Below the pieces are notes generated by a model. It worked only from the letters and a program-made list of their open reading frames with translations. It searched no databases and was not told the origin of the DNA. This document shows, piece after piece, positions 55,472 through 64,000 of a stretch of DNA of 64,000 nt (its first letter is position 1; every line of letters starts with the position of its first letter). The stretch covers positions 6,448,001-6,512,000 of the forward strand of contig CM066287.1 in NCBI GenBank assembly GCA_033816765.1. The letters run 5' to 3'. The position numbers and the translations under genes are program-made. The stretch is from Nothopassalora personata. Its lineage: Eukaryota > Ascomycota > Dothideomycetes > Mycosphaerellales > Mycosphaerellaceae.

Positions 55472-56035
55472 CTATCTATACCAATTCCCCGGCAGACCCG
55501 TCTTGATTATCGGCGGAGGCCGATTGCCCAGCGGCGTGGCGTTGACACCAGTCGCCGCGGGAGCTGGGCGATACTGCATGCTTGTGCCAGAGACGGTAGT
55601 AACGCCATAGGCACTGCTGCGAGTAGTAAAGACGCCAGAAGGGCCGCGCTGTGGAATGCTTCCCGCCCCGGGCCCTGTTGGCACGTCTCCCCGAGCCCAG
55701 TACGAGCCACCTAGATCGGATCCATCTCGGTGTACTCCGCTCGAGCTCGTTGATCTGCACAGGAGAGAATTCGCGGCAGATAGTGGTTGTCTGTTCGACG
55801 GAGGATTCGCGGCAGGCGGTGGCTGGCTGCTCAGGACAGGGTGGGAAGCAGGCGGTGGCTGGCGGCTCAGCACGGGGTTGGCAGCGGGCGGTGGCTGTCT
55901 ATTCGGTGGCTGGCTGACAGCGGGCGGTTGCTGTCGGTTTAGCAGAGGATTCGCAGCTGGTGCTGGCTGTCCAGTAAAGCCAGACCCTCCGGTTGGAGTG
56001 GTCCTCGTTTGTGACATGGCCAACGGGTTTGGCAT
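55472..56035 (-). CDS. Pro/Gln-rich repeat protein, hypothetical
   Basis: A minus-strand frame of about 187 aa from an ATG near 56035 ([20 protein letters not shown]). Residues about 28-95 consist of imperfect 12-14-residue repeats of the type NRQPPPAANPVLS. The remainder is Gly/Ser-rich and ends KTGLPGNWYR. No domain is recognised. It starts only 46 bp after the GLE1 stop on the same strand, so it could instead be a skipped 3' part of the GLE1 transcript; no splice joining the two in frame was found. The opposite strand is also open through the repeats, which weakens the call. Confidence 0.4.
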   Translation of the reverse strand: MPNPLAMSQTRTTPTGGSGFTGQPAPAANPLLNRQQPPAVSQPPNRQPPPAANPVLSRQPPPASHPVLSSQPPPAANPPSNRQPLSAANSLLCRSTSSSGVHRDGSDLGGSYWARGDVPTGPGAGSIPQRGPSGVFTTRSSAYGVTTVSGTSMQYRPAPAATGVNATPLGNRPPPIIKTGLPGNWYR

Positions 56036-56080
56036 CCGCGATGCGCTCACCGGACCACTGTCTATCGAGCCTAACTTACT

Positions 56081-57797
56081 CTACAAGCTTAGGCACAGGC
56101 TGGTGTCCAGGGTATGCTTCATGCCCTGCAAAGTCATCGCATATGGGCGAAGTGCATGATTCGGCGTAGTCATCACTTCGGCGGGGAAGTCGTCAAGTGC
56201 CTTCTTCAGCACGACAACTGCTGCCTGCCCATAGAATTTGATGAAGCGTTCGACGAACTCGGGCGAAAGGAATGATATCAAGATCTCATACTGCGAGCGC
56301 CCCTGCATTGCCGGTGGCATGTTGAGTATCCGAGCGATCGATTCCCAGAAGAGTCTGTTGGGTGCTGGATTGCGGCGGGCGGAGTTTGAGAAGTCGCGAA
56401 GTGTGACTGCCGCAAAGCCAGCAGCGTATGCAGCGACATCCGACCTGATGCCCTTTTGCTCCCGCACATATGGCAGCCCAAACAGCATGGGGCATGCGAC
56501 ATGCAGCTTGGCCCAGAAGATGTCGATCAGGGACCTTTCCTTGACGTAAAATTCTGGCAGCGCAAAGATTTGTGCCATCATGATACCAAAGGGTTCGGCG
56601 CAAGCAGCTCGCTCGGCGGGAGGCTTTTTATCCAACTCGATCACGAGCGCCTTCGCGACTTGTTTGATGAACACATTCATTGCAAATATGAATGTCACAG
56701 GCACTTCGACTGATCCTTCGGGCGCTGGATGGAGAAAGACAGACCCGTCGATTGTCGGCGCCTCCATTTTCACGGTCGTTTCGAGTATTGCCTTGATCTT
56801 ACGAGTCTGCGATCAAATCAGCATCTACATCAGCGGCCTACAGCAGCGTATATGTCCTTCTTACCTTCTGCGCATTGATGGTCTTGTCAGTCATATTCAG
56901 CTGACCAACAGTCTGTTGAATTTCCCGTCGTGTTCCACCCATTAATTCTTTGAAACCGCTGTTCTGGCTGCCATACTCGTCGACCTGCCTTCGCATTTCC
57001 TTCAGTTTCTTGTGGATCTGCCGGTAAGCTTGATGCGTTGCCTGACGTTCTGGCTTGCCTGACACGATTCCAGTAGGTAGCGACTGGGAAGATGCTTGCG
57101 TTGCTTGCGTCGAAGCTGGTCCAGCAGCTCCGATACCGTTGGTTTGACTCGATATGGGTTCCGCTGGAGGCGCGGCGGCGGCGGTAGAAGCTGCTGCTGC
57201 CGCGGCTTGCTTCTCGGCTTCTGCTTTCTGCTGCTGTGCTGCCCTCTGCGCTTCAGCCTGCTCTCTCGCCTTCCTCTCAGCATCCTCTTTTGCTTTGGCT
57301 GCCTTCTGACGCGCTTCCTCTGCCTCTGCCTCCTGTCTCTTCTTTGCCGCTGCACGCTGCGCTGCCTCAGCCTGCTGTCGCTTGTACTCTGCCTCTCGTG
57401 CCTGTCGCTCTTCCTGACGCTGTCGTTCCTCCTCGGCAGCCTTCTTTCGTGCCTCATCCAGCTGACGTTGTGCCTCGGCTTCCTGTCGCTTGCGTTCCGC
57501 TTCGAGCTCTATCTGTATCTTCTCGTGCATCTGCTCCGCCGACCTTCTGACAGCTTCATGCTGGGCAAGCGCTTTCTCGAGTGCTTCAACGTGGAGCTTC
57601 TGCTGCTTAAGCGAATGTTCGTCCAGCTCCTTTCGGAATGCGCGATCATCGTCTATGAGGAGCTGAGAAAGTTCTTCGAGTAATGTCGAGGAGGTGCTAG
57701 TGGTCGTGCCGTCTCTATGCGAGCGGTGAAGGCCATTCGTGTGCCGGGCAGGACTGGCCCTCGAGTGCTCGGATTTCCGAAAAGGCGAAGAGGCCAT
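56081..57797 (-). CDS. GLE1: GLE1, nucleoporin and RNA export mediator
   Basis: Exons 56865-57797 and 56081-56806 (intron 56807-56864, GTAAGA...GATCGCAG, phase 0) give 552 aa, normal for fungal GLE1. The ATG at 57797 (MASSPFRKSEHSRASPARHT) is the first in frame. Residues about 60-230 are a long charged Glu/Gln/Arg/Ala coiled coil. The C-terminal GLE1 domain contains ATHQAYRQIHKKLKEMRRQV upstream and FIFAMNVFIKQVAKALVIEL, FWAKLHVACPMLFGLPYVRE, RMNPP-like AARILNMPPAMQ and FIKFYGQAAVVVLKKALDDF. GLE1 with inositol hexakisphosphate activates the helicase Dbp5 at the cytoplasmic face of the nuclear pore to release mRNA. Its promoter lies within 240 bp of a DNA transposon. Confidence 0.93.
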
Positions 57798-58100
57798 GCT
57801 GGATTTCTTGTTGTTGGACTCGGACAGAGAAGTGGATTGTTGCGTGTTGTCGCTATTCAGTGCGCTGCGCAACAGGTGCACATGGTATTAGGGAGACTGC
57901 TACCAATTTGGCCAGCATATTAGTAGGTGTCAAGCGCGGAACTGAGCGAAGAGGTTGTGCTGTTAGTCAAGGTGCTGGCTTTGTGTCCTCACGAACGCGA
58001 CCCGCGCTTTGGCTTCCGCCAGCGGGGAACGACAGTGGCCTAGGCTTACAAAACCGGCAAATACCCGCATTCAAAATTCGCAATCCTCAATCCTCATTAT

Positions 58101-58140
58101 TATAGACTCGCTATTTGTCTTATAGACTCGCTATTTGTCT
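58101..58140 (+). repeat. 20-bp subterminal direct repeat
   Basis: The word tatagactcgctatttgtct occurs twice head to tail near the left end of the TIR element. The motif gactcgc/gcgagtc recurs many times across the element. Confidence 0.9.
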
Positions 58141-59712
58141 AACAGCACACTCGCTACATTGCTTTATACAATGCCACGTCCAGCGATCGATCTAGAGCCC
58201 TTTCGCATCGATATCGAGCTATAGACTGCCGCTGAATTCACATAGGCAGCTATTCGAGACAACCTCTTCAATCTCTACGGTGTTCGAATCAGCGAACGGA
58301 CCCTCCGCTAGCGACTCGTAGAGTGGCGAGGGACTCGCGAGGATAATCAGGCTTATAATTAGGCTCGCTAGGCCGAGCTACGCCAGCGAGTCGAGGAACT
58401 ATTCTGGAAATATAGCCTCGACGATAGCGAGTCTTATGCTATCCTCCGCCTCGATAGATTCGACCTTACCCTTCGCCAGTATTAAGAGCTACGAAGAGGT
58501 ATTGGATTAAAGCGTAGTCTTAGTAAAGAACAAGCTCTAGCTGTAGAGCCTAAGATACAGCGAGTCCTTTAGGAAGTTATAAGCAGTAGCCATTAGCAAG
58601 ACTAGGGCTATCGTAAGCTAGCAAGAGAGCTGCGTAAGAGTCATTATATTATTGGACGGTAGGACAGACTCGGTGTCTACAGACTCGTAGACCAGACTCG
58701 CTGACTTTATTAGCGACCGTATTAGGACACTCGCTCGTGCGATTAACCCTGTCCCTTTTGTCTCTCGCAATCCTACAATGCGAGACCCTATAACACCGCG
58801 GCATGCGAGGCTAAAAGCAGAAGGTCCTAACGACGTCTAGTCAATCGATGCCTTTCTAAAATACGAGCGCTTTAAGATACAGATCTACGCTTGTATTAAC
58901 GTCTACTCTCGGCGGGTTATCTAGTACTACATAGGGCCTATAGCGAAGACGAAGTTCTCTGTATTTGCTCAATACGTTAGAGTAATACATTACGGTAGTA
59001 GGGTGCCAAATCGCGTACGATCTAATTAGGGCGTTAAGACGCCTATGCTAGCCGATGCCTATCTACGAGTCCGACTGAGCCGGCTCACCTATTAATACGA
59101 GTTAGTATATATAGTATAGCGAGTCTACTATAAGACATATACCCTCTTTAGTCTCTATAATACGGCCAGCCTAGTCGAACTTGCGCAAATTATTCTTCGC
59201 AACCTTTACACTACCCTTGTCTGTCTTCTACGAGTCTCCTAGCTATTGTGCCTATGTCGACTCGCTCACGTAGTAGAAATCGTCGGTATCGGCGGTACGA
59301 GGGCGGCGGTATGCACTATAGGTTTAAACATTAGTCTACCTGCGTGCGCCTAACGAGTCGGAATCGCACTTACGCTATCGTAAGCTGTAGTGATAACCGC
59401 GTTTGTGAGGGTAAGCGCGGATTGGGTGTACTGTCGCTGTCGCTGTCGTTGTCGTTGTTCTAAGGCCAATATCGCTAAGTGAGTCGTCTATAGTTAGATT
59501 TGTATATGTCGATAAGTGTAGAGTCGAAGTGTAGAGTCGAAGAAATAGTAACAGCAGTAGAAGTTGATATACCCGCCGCCATAATGTGACAATAGCAAGT
59601 GAGGTGAGCTCCTCAATACTTACTGTCTGCTATTATTAAGGAGCCCAACTTACCTGCGCAGTAGGAGGAAGCGACAATACCGCCGCGACTCGCTACGATT
59701 GTAGGCGACAAT

Positions 59713-59780
59713 GGCGAGTCGCAGCAGTATTGTTGTGCGACAATAGCGAGTCGCAGCAGTTGGCGAGTCGCAGCAGTATT
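59713..59780 (+). repeat. Subterminal repeats at the right end of the TIR element
   Basis: Three copies of gcgagtcgcagcagt lie near 59714, 59746 and 59763, two of them followed by attgttg. Such clustered subterminal motifs often bind transposase; here this is an inference. Confidence 0.8.
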
Positions 59781-59866
59781 GTTGATGGTTGTTGAGGAAG
59801 AGCGAGTGCAGCGAGTGAGGATTTCGAATACGCGTATTTGCCGGTTTTGTAAGCCTAGGCCACCGC

Positions 59867-60713
59867 CGAACAGCGGGCCGCTGGTAGCCGCAATGTATGC
59901 AGACAAAATCGTCCTTATAGCATTCACTTCAACGATTGAAAAGCACACGAGCGAAGGAAGAGCAATGTAGTGTAGTTGTATTTGATTGTTGTATGCAACA
60001 GTCTCCGCAGGACTGGAGCCGACAGCTCCCCTCATTCATTATGCAGTATCGCTCCTCCAAAGGATAATAGAGTGTCGACCATTTGCCTCTCGATGACACA
60101 CTTTGTGTGATGTGACATCCGACCAGAGCTGGGCGGCGCGCGCCTTTTCGCGACATCTCTTCTGGCGTCAAGTCTGTCGCGTCTGGGTTGTGGACCGTTG
60201 CAGGATCCAGCGACACCTTAGGTTACGGCGATGGCTGAGATTTCCCAGCTAGCTCCTTTCCCCGGATCGAATTGCTTCGACGCACTTGTAGCGATTGTAG
60301 GCAATCTGATTCAAGAGCTTGATCGGAAGTCGAAGGAGTTCTGTGGCTGTTCCGATTGATAGCGTAGTCCTCTTAGTGTGCCGATCTCCAAAGAATCGCG
60401 CAGGGATCTATGACCAGTCTCGGCAGGTCTAACTCCTGGGCATAAGATGCTCGTCGTGTGATCCGGTGCCTCTCGCGGTTGATGCTGCGTGGGCACCGTA
60501 TGGGCAAGTCAGGTGAGCCCACGAGGCATTGTTGCGTAGTAGGCATCAATCGATCAGTGCCTATCAATACTCGGCAGCGTGTATCGAGGAGTATGCGATG
60601 ACGGTGGTGGTTTTTGTGTTCAGGTCCACGCGTAACCCGCGCTGAATGTAGTTTCCGGTCCGACAGTGCTGTTGTCCTGCTCAAGGCTCGCTGCGTTCAA
60701 GCTCTGTCCGCTG
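59867..60713. other. Intergenic, no supported gene
   Basis: Open stretches on the minus strand (59929-60216, 60373-60684) have no domain. The right end is the 3' flank of the small membrane protein gene. Confidence 0.4.
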
Positions 60714-61082
60714 TCATCTCTTGGTATCTAGTCTCTGAATGATGACTTCTGCTGGTTTCTGTCGTTCCTCTTGCTTGAAACCCATAATTTGGCCAACGAT
60801 ACCTCCAGGCTTTGGCACCGGACACTCCCTCTTCGGCCGGCCATTTCCCACAGTTCCATCGTCCACCTCGTCCGCTCCCATCGATTCAGCATTCGCCTCC
60901 TGCTTCTCTTTCCGCTTCCTCCTGTATCGCTTCCCGTCTGCAGTCTCGAAACTATCGGCGAATTGTCTCCTGTCTACTGGACATGGCAGCAGATGTGGTG
61001 CAGCGACAACCAGAAAGGAGATGGCGAGAGTGGTGGTAAAGAGTGTGCCCGTCGCCTTGGAGCGCGGATGCAGGTGATGCAT
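60714..61082 (-). CDS. Small conserved single-pass membrane protein, function unknown
   Basis: A 122-aa single-exon frame from an ATG at 61082. It begins MHHLHPRSKATGTLFTTTLA with a hydrophobic stretch LFTTTLAISFLVVAAPHLLP (about residues 14-33), an N-terminal membrane anchor or mitochondrial-type signal. A Cys-Pro-Val (CPVDRR) follows, then a basic KRYRRKRKEKQ, an acidic linker and RPKRECPVPKPGGIVGQIMG near the end. The paired CPV motifs and GGIVGQIMGF recall a family I have seen in other ascomycetes without assigned function. It is divergent from PRP46 with 272 bp between start codons. Confidence 0.6.
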   Translation of the reverse strand: MHHLHPRSKATGTLFTTTLAISFLVVAAPHLLPCPVDRRQFADSFETADGKRYRRKRKEKQEANAESMGADEVDDGTVGNGRPKRECPVPKPGGIVGQIMGFKQEERQKPAEVIIQRLDTKR

Positions 61083-61353
61083 TGCGTTGTCGGTGTCGTT
61101 GTCGCTGCACCGGCGATGTTGCTGGTCGGCAGCCCATCAGTCAACAAAGTCGAAGTGGGCTAGCCAATCGAGACGTTGCATTACCGTACATTATGCACAC
61201 TTGCATAAGCGCATAGCATGACTCGTGCTCTGCCGCCTGGCGCATTTTACTGAAGTCCACTTGGAAGCAGCTGGTATTAAAGACGATCTGTATTTCTACG
61301 CCGAGAACACATATGACAACGGGAGTAGCACCATTGGATACCCACCTTCCACC

Positions 61354-62877
61354 ATGGCTGCGATCGCCAACACGACGCCCGGACCGGCAGAAATACCAGC
61401 CGAAGTGACGGAACGAGCAGCAGAGGCAGTGAGAACATCGTCGAAGAGGACGCGCGAAGTCTTCGCAGCAGACTTCGGACATCCATCGGCATTGCAGAAA
61501 CCTCCACAGCCAGCAGTCGCACCCGCCGATCCATCACCATACGAACGAGCACAAAAAGCGAGCGTCGCAGCACGGATACGACTCGAGTATGCGGACGTGC
61601 AAGAGCTCCCTGCAGCTCTGGCACAAAAGCAAGCGAACGTCGCGACATCACTGGCAGCACGGCGGAAGAAGCCGAAGACGGACGAGCAAGCAAGCGATCC
61701 GCAGATGGCCAAGATGATCGAGGGTGCTTCGAGTGGCAGGCAGCGGCAGGGCCAGACGAACGGTATATCAACGGCATTGACGAGGATCAACGGCACTGCG
61801 AATGCGAAACTACCACCGAACGCGAATGGACCGACACCACAGCGCAACACACCTTCAACGAGTCTGGTCCGGAGAGATACGGTGAGACAGCAGAAACCAG
61901 AATGGCACCCACCGTGGAAGCTGTTCCGCGTGATTTCAGGTCATCTCGGCTGGGTACGTGCTCTCGCGACAGAGCCAGGAAACCAATGGTTCGCATCGGG
62001 CGCAGGCGACAGGACGATCAAAATCTGGGACTTGGCGACAGGAACGCTGAAGCTGACACTGACGGGTCACATATCTTCCGTGCGTGGATTAGCAGTCAGT
62101 CCGCGCCATCCATACCTCTTCAGCTGTGGGGAGGACAAGATGGTCAAGTGCTGGGATCTCGAGACGAACAAAGTCATCCGACACTACCACGGCCACTTGT
62201 CTGGAGTCTACACGCTAAGCCTACACCCCACCCTCGACGTCCTCTGCACCGGAGGTCGAGACGGTGTAGTACGAGTCTGGGACATGCGAACGCGATCCAA
62301 CATTCACGTGCTAAGCGGCCACAAACAGACCGTCTCCAGCATCGTAACCCAAGCCACAGACCCCCAAGTCATCTCCTCCAGCTTAGACAGCACGGTCCGA
62401 ATGTACGACCTAGCAGCAGGAAAGACGATGGGCGTTTTAACCCACCACAAAAAAGGCGTCCGCTCTCTTGCCACACACCCCACGGAATTCACCTTCGCAT
62501 CCGCCTCCCCCGGTCAAATCAAACAATGGCTCTGCCCCAAAGGCGACTTCATGATGAACTTCGAAGGCCACAACAGCGTCATCAACACTCTGTCTGTCAA
62601 CGAGGAGAACGTCCTCTTTAGCGGTGGAGACAACGGCAGCGTAGCATTCTGGGACTGGAAGACTGGGCACCGCTTCCAGTACGAAGACAGCGTAGCACAG
62701 CCCGGCTCTCTCGACGCAGAGGCGGGGATTATGACTAGTACTTTCGATCAGACTGGGTTGCGGTTGATTACAGGAGAGGCAGACAAGACGATCAAAGTGT
62801 GGAAGCAAGATGAGAACGCTACGGAAGAGACGCATCCGCTGGATTGCCGGCCAACCTTGGGGAGACAGAAGTTCTAG
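61354..62877 (+). CDS. PRP46: PRP46, pre-mRNA-splicing WD40 protein (PRL1/PLRG1 homologue)
   Basis: A single exon of 507 aa. The ATG at 61354 ([20 protein letters not shown]) is the only in-frame ATG at the N-terminus; the open frame upstream starts at GTG. After a ~180-aa N-terminal region, seven WD repeats start with [20 protein letters not shown] and include [60 protein letters not shown] and [20 protein letters not shown]. The end [20 protein letters not shown] is the last blade, followed by a typical THPL tail. PRP46 is a component of the Prp19-associated complex in the spliceosome, in the nucleus. Confidence 0.95.
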   Translation: MAAIANTTPGPAEIPAEVTERAAEAVRTSSKRTREVFAADFGHPSALQKPPQPAVAPADPSPYERAQKASVAARIRLEYADVQELPAALAQKQANVATSLAARRKKPKTDEQASDPQMAKMIEGASSGRQRQGQTNGISTALTRINGTANAKLPPNANGPTPQRNTPSTSLVRRDTVRQQKPEWHPPWKLFRVISGHLGWVRALATEPGNQWFASGAGDRTIKIWDLATGTLKLTLTGHISSVRGLAVSPRHPYLFSCGEDKMVKCWDLETNKVIRHYHGHLSGVYTLSLHPTLDVLCTGGRDGVVRVWDMRTRSNIHVLSGHKQTVSSIVTQATDPQVISSSLDSTVRMYDLAAGKTMGVLTHHKKGVRSLATHPTEFTFASASPGQIKQWLCPKGDFMMNFEGHNSVINTLSVNEENVLFSGGDNGSVAFWDWKTGHRFQYEDSVAQPGSLDAEAGIMTSTFDQTGLRLITGEADKTIKVWKQDENATEETHPLDCRPTLGRQKF

Positions 62878-62964
62878 CGTGGTGGTGGGCTTCTGGTTGC
62901 TTGTTCTTCATCTGATATATAGATACCCAAATGTGCAAAGCTGGAAAGATCCATGCATCCTACA

Positions 62965-64000
62965 TCATTCCTCATCTTCATTCGCTTCCTCCAACGCCAG
63001 CCACGCCGTCCTACATCTCACAGCGTGGTGCCGTACATCCCGCTTCCCGTCATCAAGACAGCCAAGTAACTTCTTCACCACAGGCCTGCGGTAAGGGATC
63101 ACAGCCTCGGGCTTCAGCTGCTTCGGGACCAGCGCAAGACATTGCAAAGCCTTGGCTCGCACCTTGGCCACGTTGCCTGGTGATGAAGTCGAGTTGAGCA
63201 GCCTTGTGATGAGCGAAGCAGTATGTTCAGCCGCGATGGTTGGATCGTGCATCAGGAGGGACTCGAAGACTGTGAGAGTGGGATACTTGACTTCCTGATC
63301 TGCCGCTTCGTTCAAGTCTAGGCTTTGGAGAAGTGCGGGCACGAGAGAGGCGAGGGAAGACTCGATGATGGTGTAAGGGAGCCAGCGTAGGATGCCAGAG
63401 AGGGCGATGAGGTAGTTGGACTTCGTCGCTGGATCTGCGGTTCGAACGCTCTCGACGATGGCAGGGACCATCTGATTGAAAGTTTTTTGCTTGTACAGAG
63501 CAGATACGAGGCAGTGGTTCTCTTTCGTGAGGATATCGTCCGGCGCTAGCAGTCCAGCGAATCGTCTGGCGAAATTCTTGTCGGATCTTGGGAGGCTCTG
63601 TAGCAGGAGTTTGGTATACTTCGAAGTGAGTGCTCCGCTCTTGCCTTGGATCATGAGAGCCTTGACAACTGCGGAAGCTACAGCCACTTTTTGGAGAGAG
63701 GGTTCTCCACTCAGTAGGGCTTCAACCTCCATGCCAGAGTTCTCCAATGATGCCTGCACTGTCTTTGGCTCGAGGAATTTATTGATTACAAGGGACAGCT
63801 GCCGTAGGACGATCCGAGAGCCAGCAGCGTCTTGATCGCCACTCAGAAGATAGCCGGCCTGTGCCTGCAGTAGTGATAAGATGTCGTTCGAGTCCACAAT
63901 GTCAGGCCGAATTGCTGCGTAGTAGTACAGCGAAAAGGGCGCAAGCCTCCTGATGCTCTCTTTGGCATCTACCGCGCTTTGTGTGGCATGCGACATCCAT
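62965..64000 (-). CDS. MMS19: MMS19 C-terminal part, cytosolic Fe-S targeting factor (cut by the window edge)
   Basis: At least 343 aa are visible, ending EEANEDEE. An ATG at 63996 is probably internal because the frame stays open to the window end and MMS19 is about 1000 aa long. The region is an alpha-helical HEAT-repeat array: SLQKVAVASAVVKALMIQGK, NYLIALSGILRWLPYTIIES, LVPALLQSLDLNEAADQEVK and KYPTLTVFESLLMHDPTIAA. The last repeat has VIPYRRPVVKKLLGCLDDGK followed by RDVRHHAVRCRTAWL, characteristic of MMS19. With the CIA targeting complex it passes Fe-S clusters to nuclear DNA replication and repair enzymes such as XPD. It converges with PRP46, 88 bp apart. Confidence 0.8.
   Translation of the reverse strand, partial: WMSHATQSAVDAKESIRRLAPFSLYYYAAIRPDIVDSNDILSLLQAQAGYLLSGDQDAAGSRIVLRQLSLVINKFLEPKTVQASLENSGMEVEALLSGEPSLQKVAVASAVVKALMIQGKSGALTSKYTKLLLQSLPRSDKNFARRFAGLLAPDDILTKENHCLVSALYKQKTFNQMVPAIVESVRTADPATKSNYLIALSGILRWLPYTIIESSLASLVPALLQSLDLNEAADQEVKYPTLTVFESLLMHDPTIAAEHTASLITRLLNSTSSPGNVAKVRAKALQCLALVPKQLKPEAVIPYRRPVVKKLLGCLDDGKRDVRHHAVRCRTAWLALEEANEDEE

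Larger units (their letters stand above)
58037..59866 (+). mobile_element. TIR DNA transposon with integrase-like DDE core, RIP-inactivated
   Basis: The ends are inverted repeats: GGCCTAGGCTTACAAAACCG continuing through GGCAAATAC at 58037-58065 is matched exactly by the reverse complement of 59838-59866. The 1.83-kb interior encodes, from an ATG near 58168, MPRPAIDLEPFRIDIEL, a helix-turn-helix-like LYGVRISERTLR...RLVEW, then an integrase-like core: SIDAFLKYERFKIQIYACIN with VYSRRVI, then IGPIAKTKFSVFAQYVRVIH, and VPNRVRSN/GVKTPMLADA. TAG/TAA stops fall at expected Trp/Gln sites. Subterminal direct repeats are present at both ends. It resembles fungal elements with an rve-like DDE domain; exact superfamily unsure. 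The target duplication is unclear (possibly TA). Confidence 0.87.

Noticed and set aside
55651..56159. Plus-strand Gly/Trp-rich frame over the Pro-rich repeat
   Set aside because: It is the complement of the repeat units; composition follows from the minisatellite.
61277..61850. Minus-strand frames over the PRP46 N-terminus
   Set aside because: Antisense to an unambiguous WD40 gene.
1..64000. tRNA, rRNA and other structured RNA genes
   Set aside because: I scanned for B-box-like GGTTCGAAT words and clover-leaf pairs by eye and found none convincing; tRNAscan-SE and Infernal would be decisive.

Overview
This is nuclear DNA of a filamentous ascomycete. The evidence is intron-bearing genes (about 50-120 nt introns with GT...CTGAC/CTAAC...AG signals), a Zn(2)Cys(6) factor, a fungal beta-lactamase-like hydrolase, and GLE1, ORC1, PRP46 and TMA22 orthologues. 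Transposons carry a RIP-like signature: CpA/TpG turned into TpA while CpG stays common. Gene style suggests Dothideomycetes, possibly Mycosphaerellales; that placement is an inference.

Layout. 1-2.0 kb: one NmrA-like reductase gene. 2.0-16.2 kb: a transposon island with two nested, RIP-inactivated chromodomain Ty3/Gypsy elements, both with matching LTRs and 5-bp target duplications. The outer element is 2123-15627 (TSD TTAGT) and the inner one 3638-10330 (TSD AAAGG). Both contain a stretch between the chromodomain and the 3' LTR that reads as an antisense gene broken by TAG/TAA stops. 16.2-22.6 kb: gene remnants, a LaeA-like methyltransferase, a MITE-like element, a UROD/MetE-like gene and a decayed small gene. 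22.6-31.6 kb: a PX/PXB protein, a Tc1/mariner transposase fragment, a Zn(2)Cys(6) factor with an apparent frame break, a Copia-derived intact ORF and a small secreted protein gene. 31.6-38.8 kb: mostly decay (flavoprotein fragment, amidase pseudogene, coiled-coil pseudogene) around an intact TMA22. 39-46 kb: CCCH zinc-finger, Sel1-repeat and membrane-anchored bZIP genes. 48-58 kb: beta-lactamase-like hydrolase, ORC1, an uncharacterised fungal protein, a Pro-rich repeat ORF and GLE1. 58.0-59.9 kb: a RIP-mutated TIR transposon with an integrase-like core. 60.7-64 kb: a small membrane protein, PRP46 and the 3' part of MMS19.

There is no operon logic; neighbours have independent roles. The right half is mainly conserved housekeeping genes (replication initiation, mRNA export, splicing, Fe-S assembly/repair). 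The left half is accessory: transposons, pseudogenes, regulators and secreted proteins. Exon boundaries were read from splice signals and frame continuity only; no transcript or database evidence was available.
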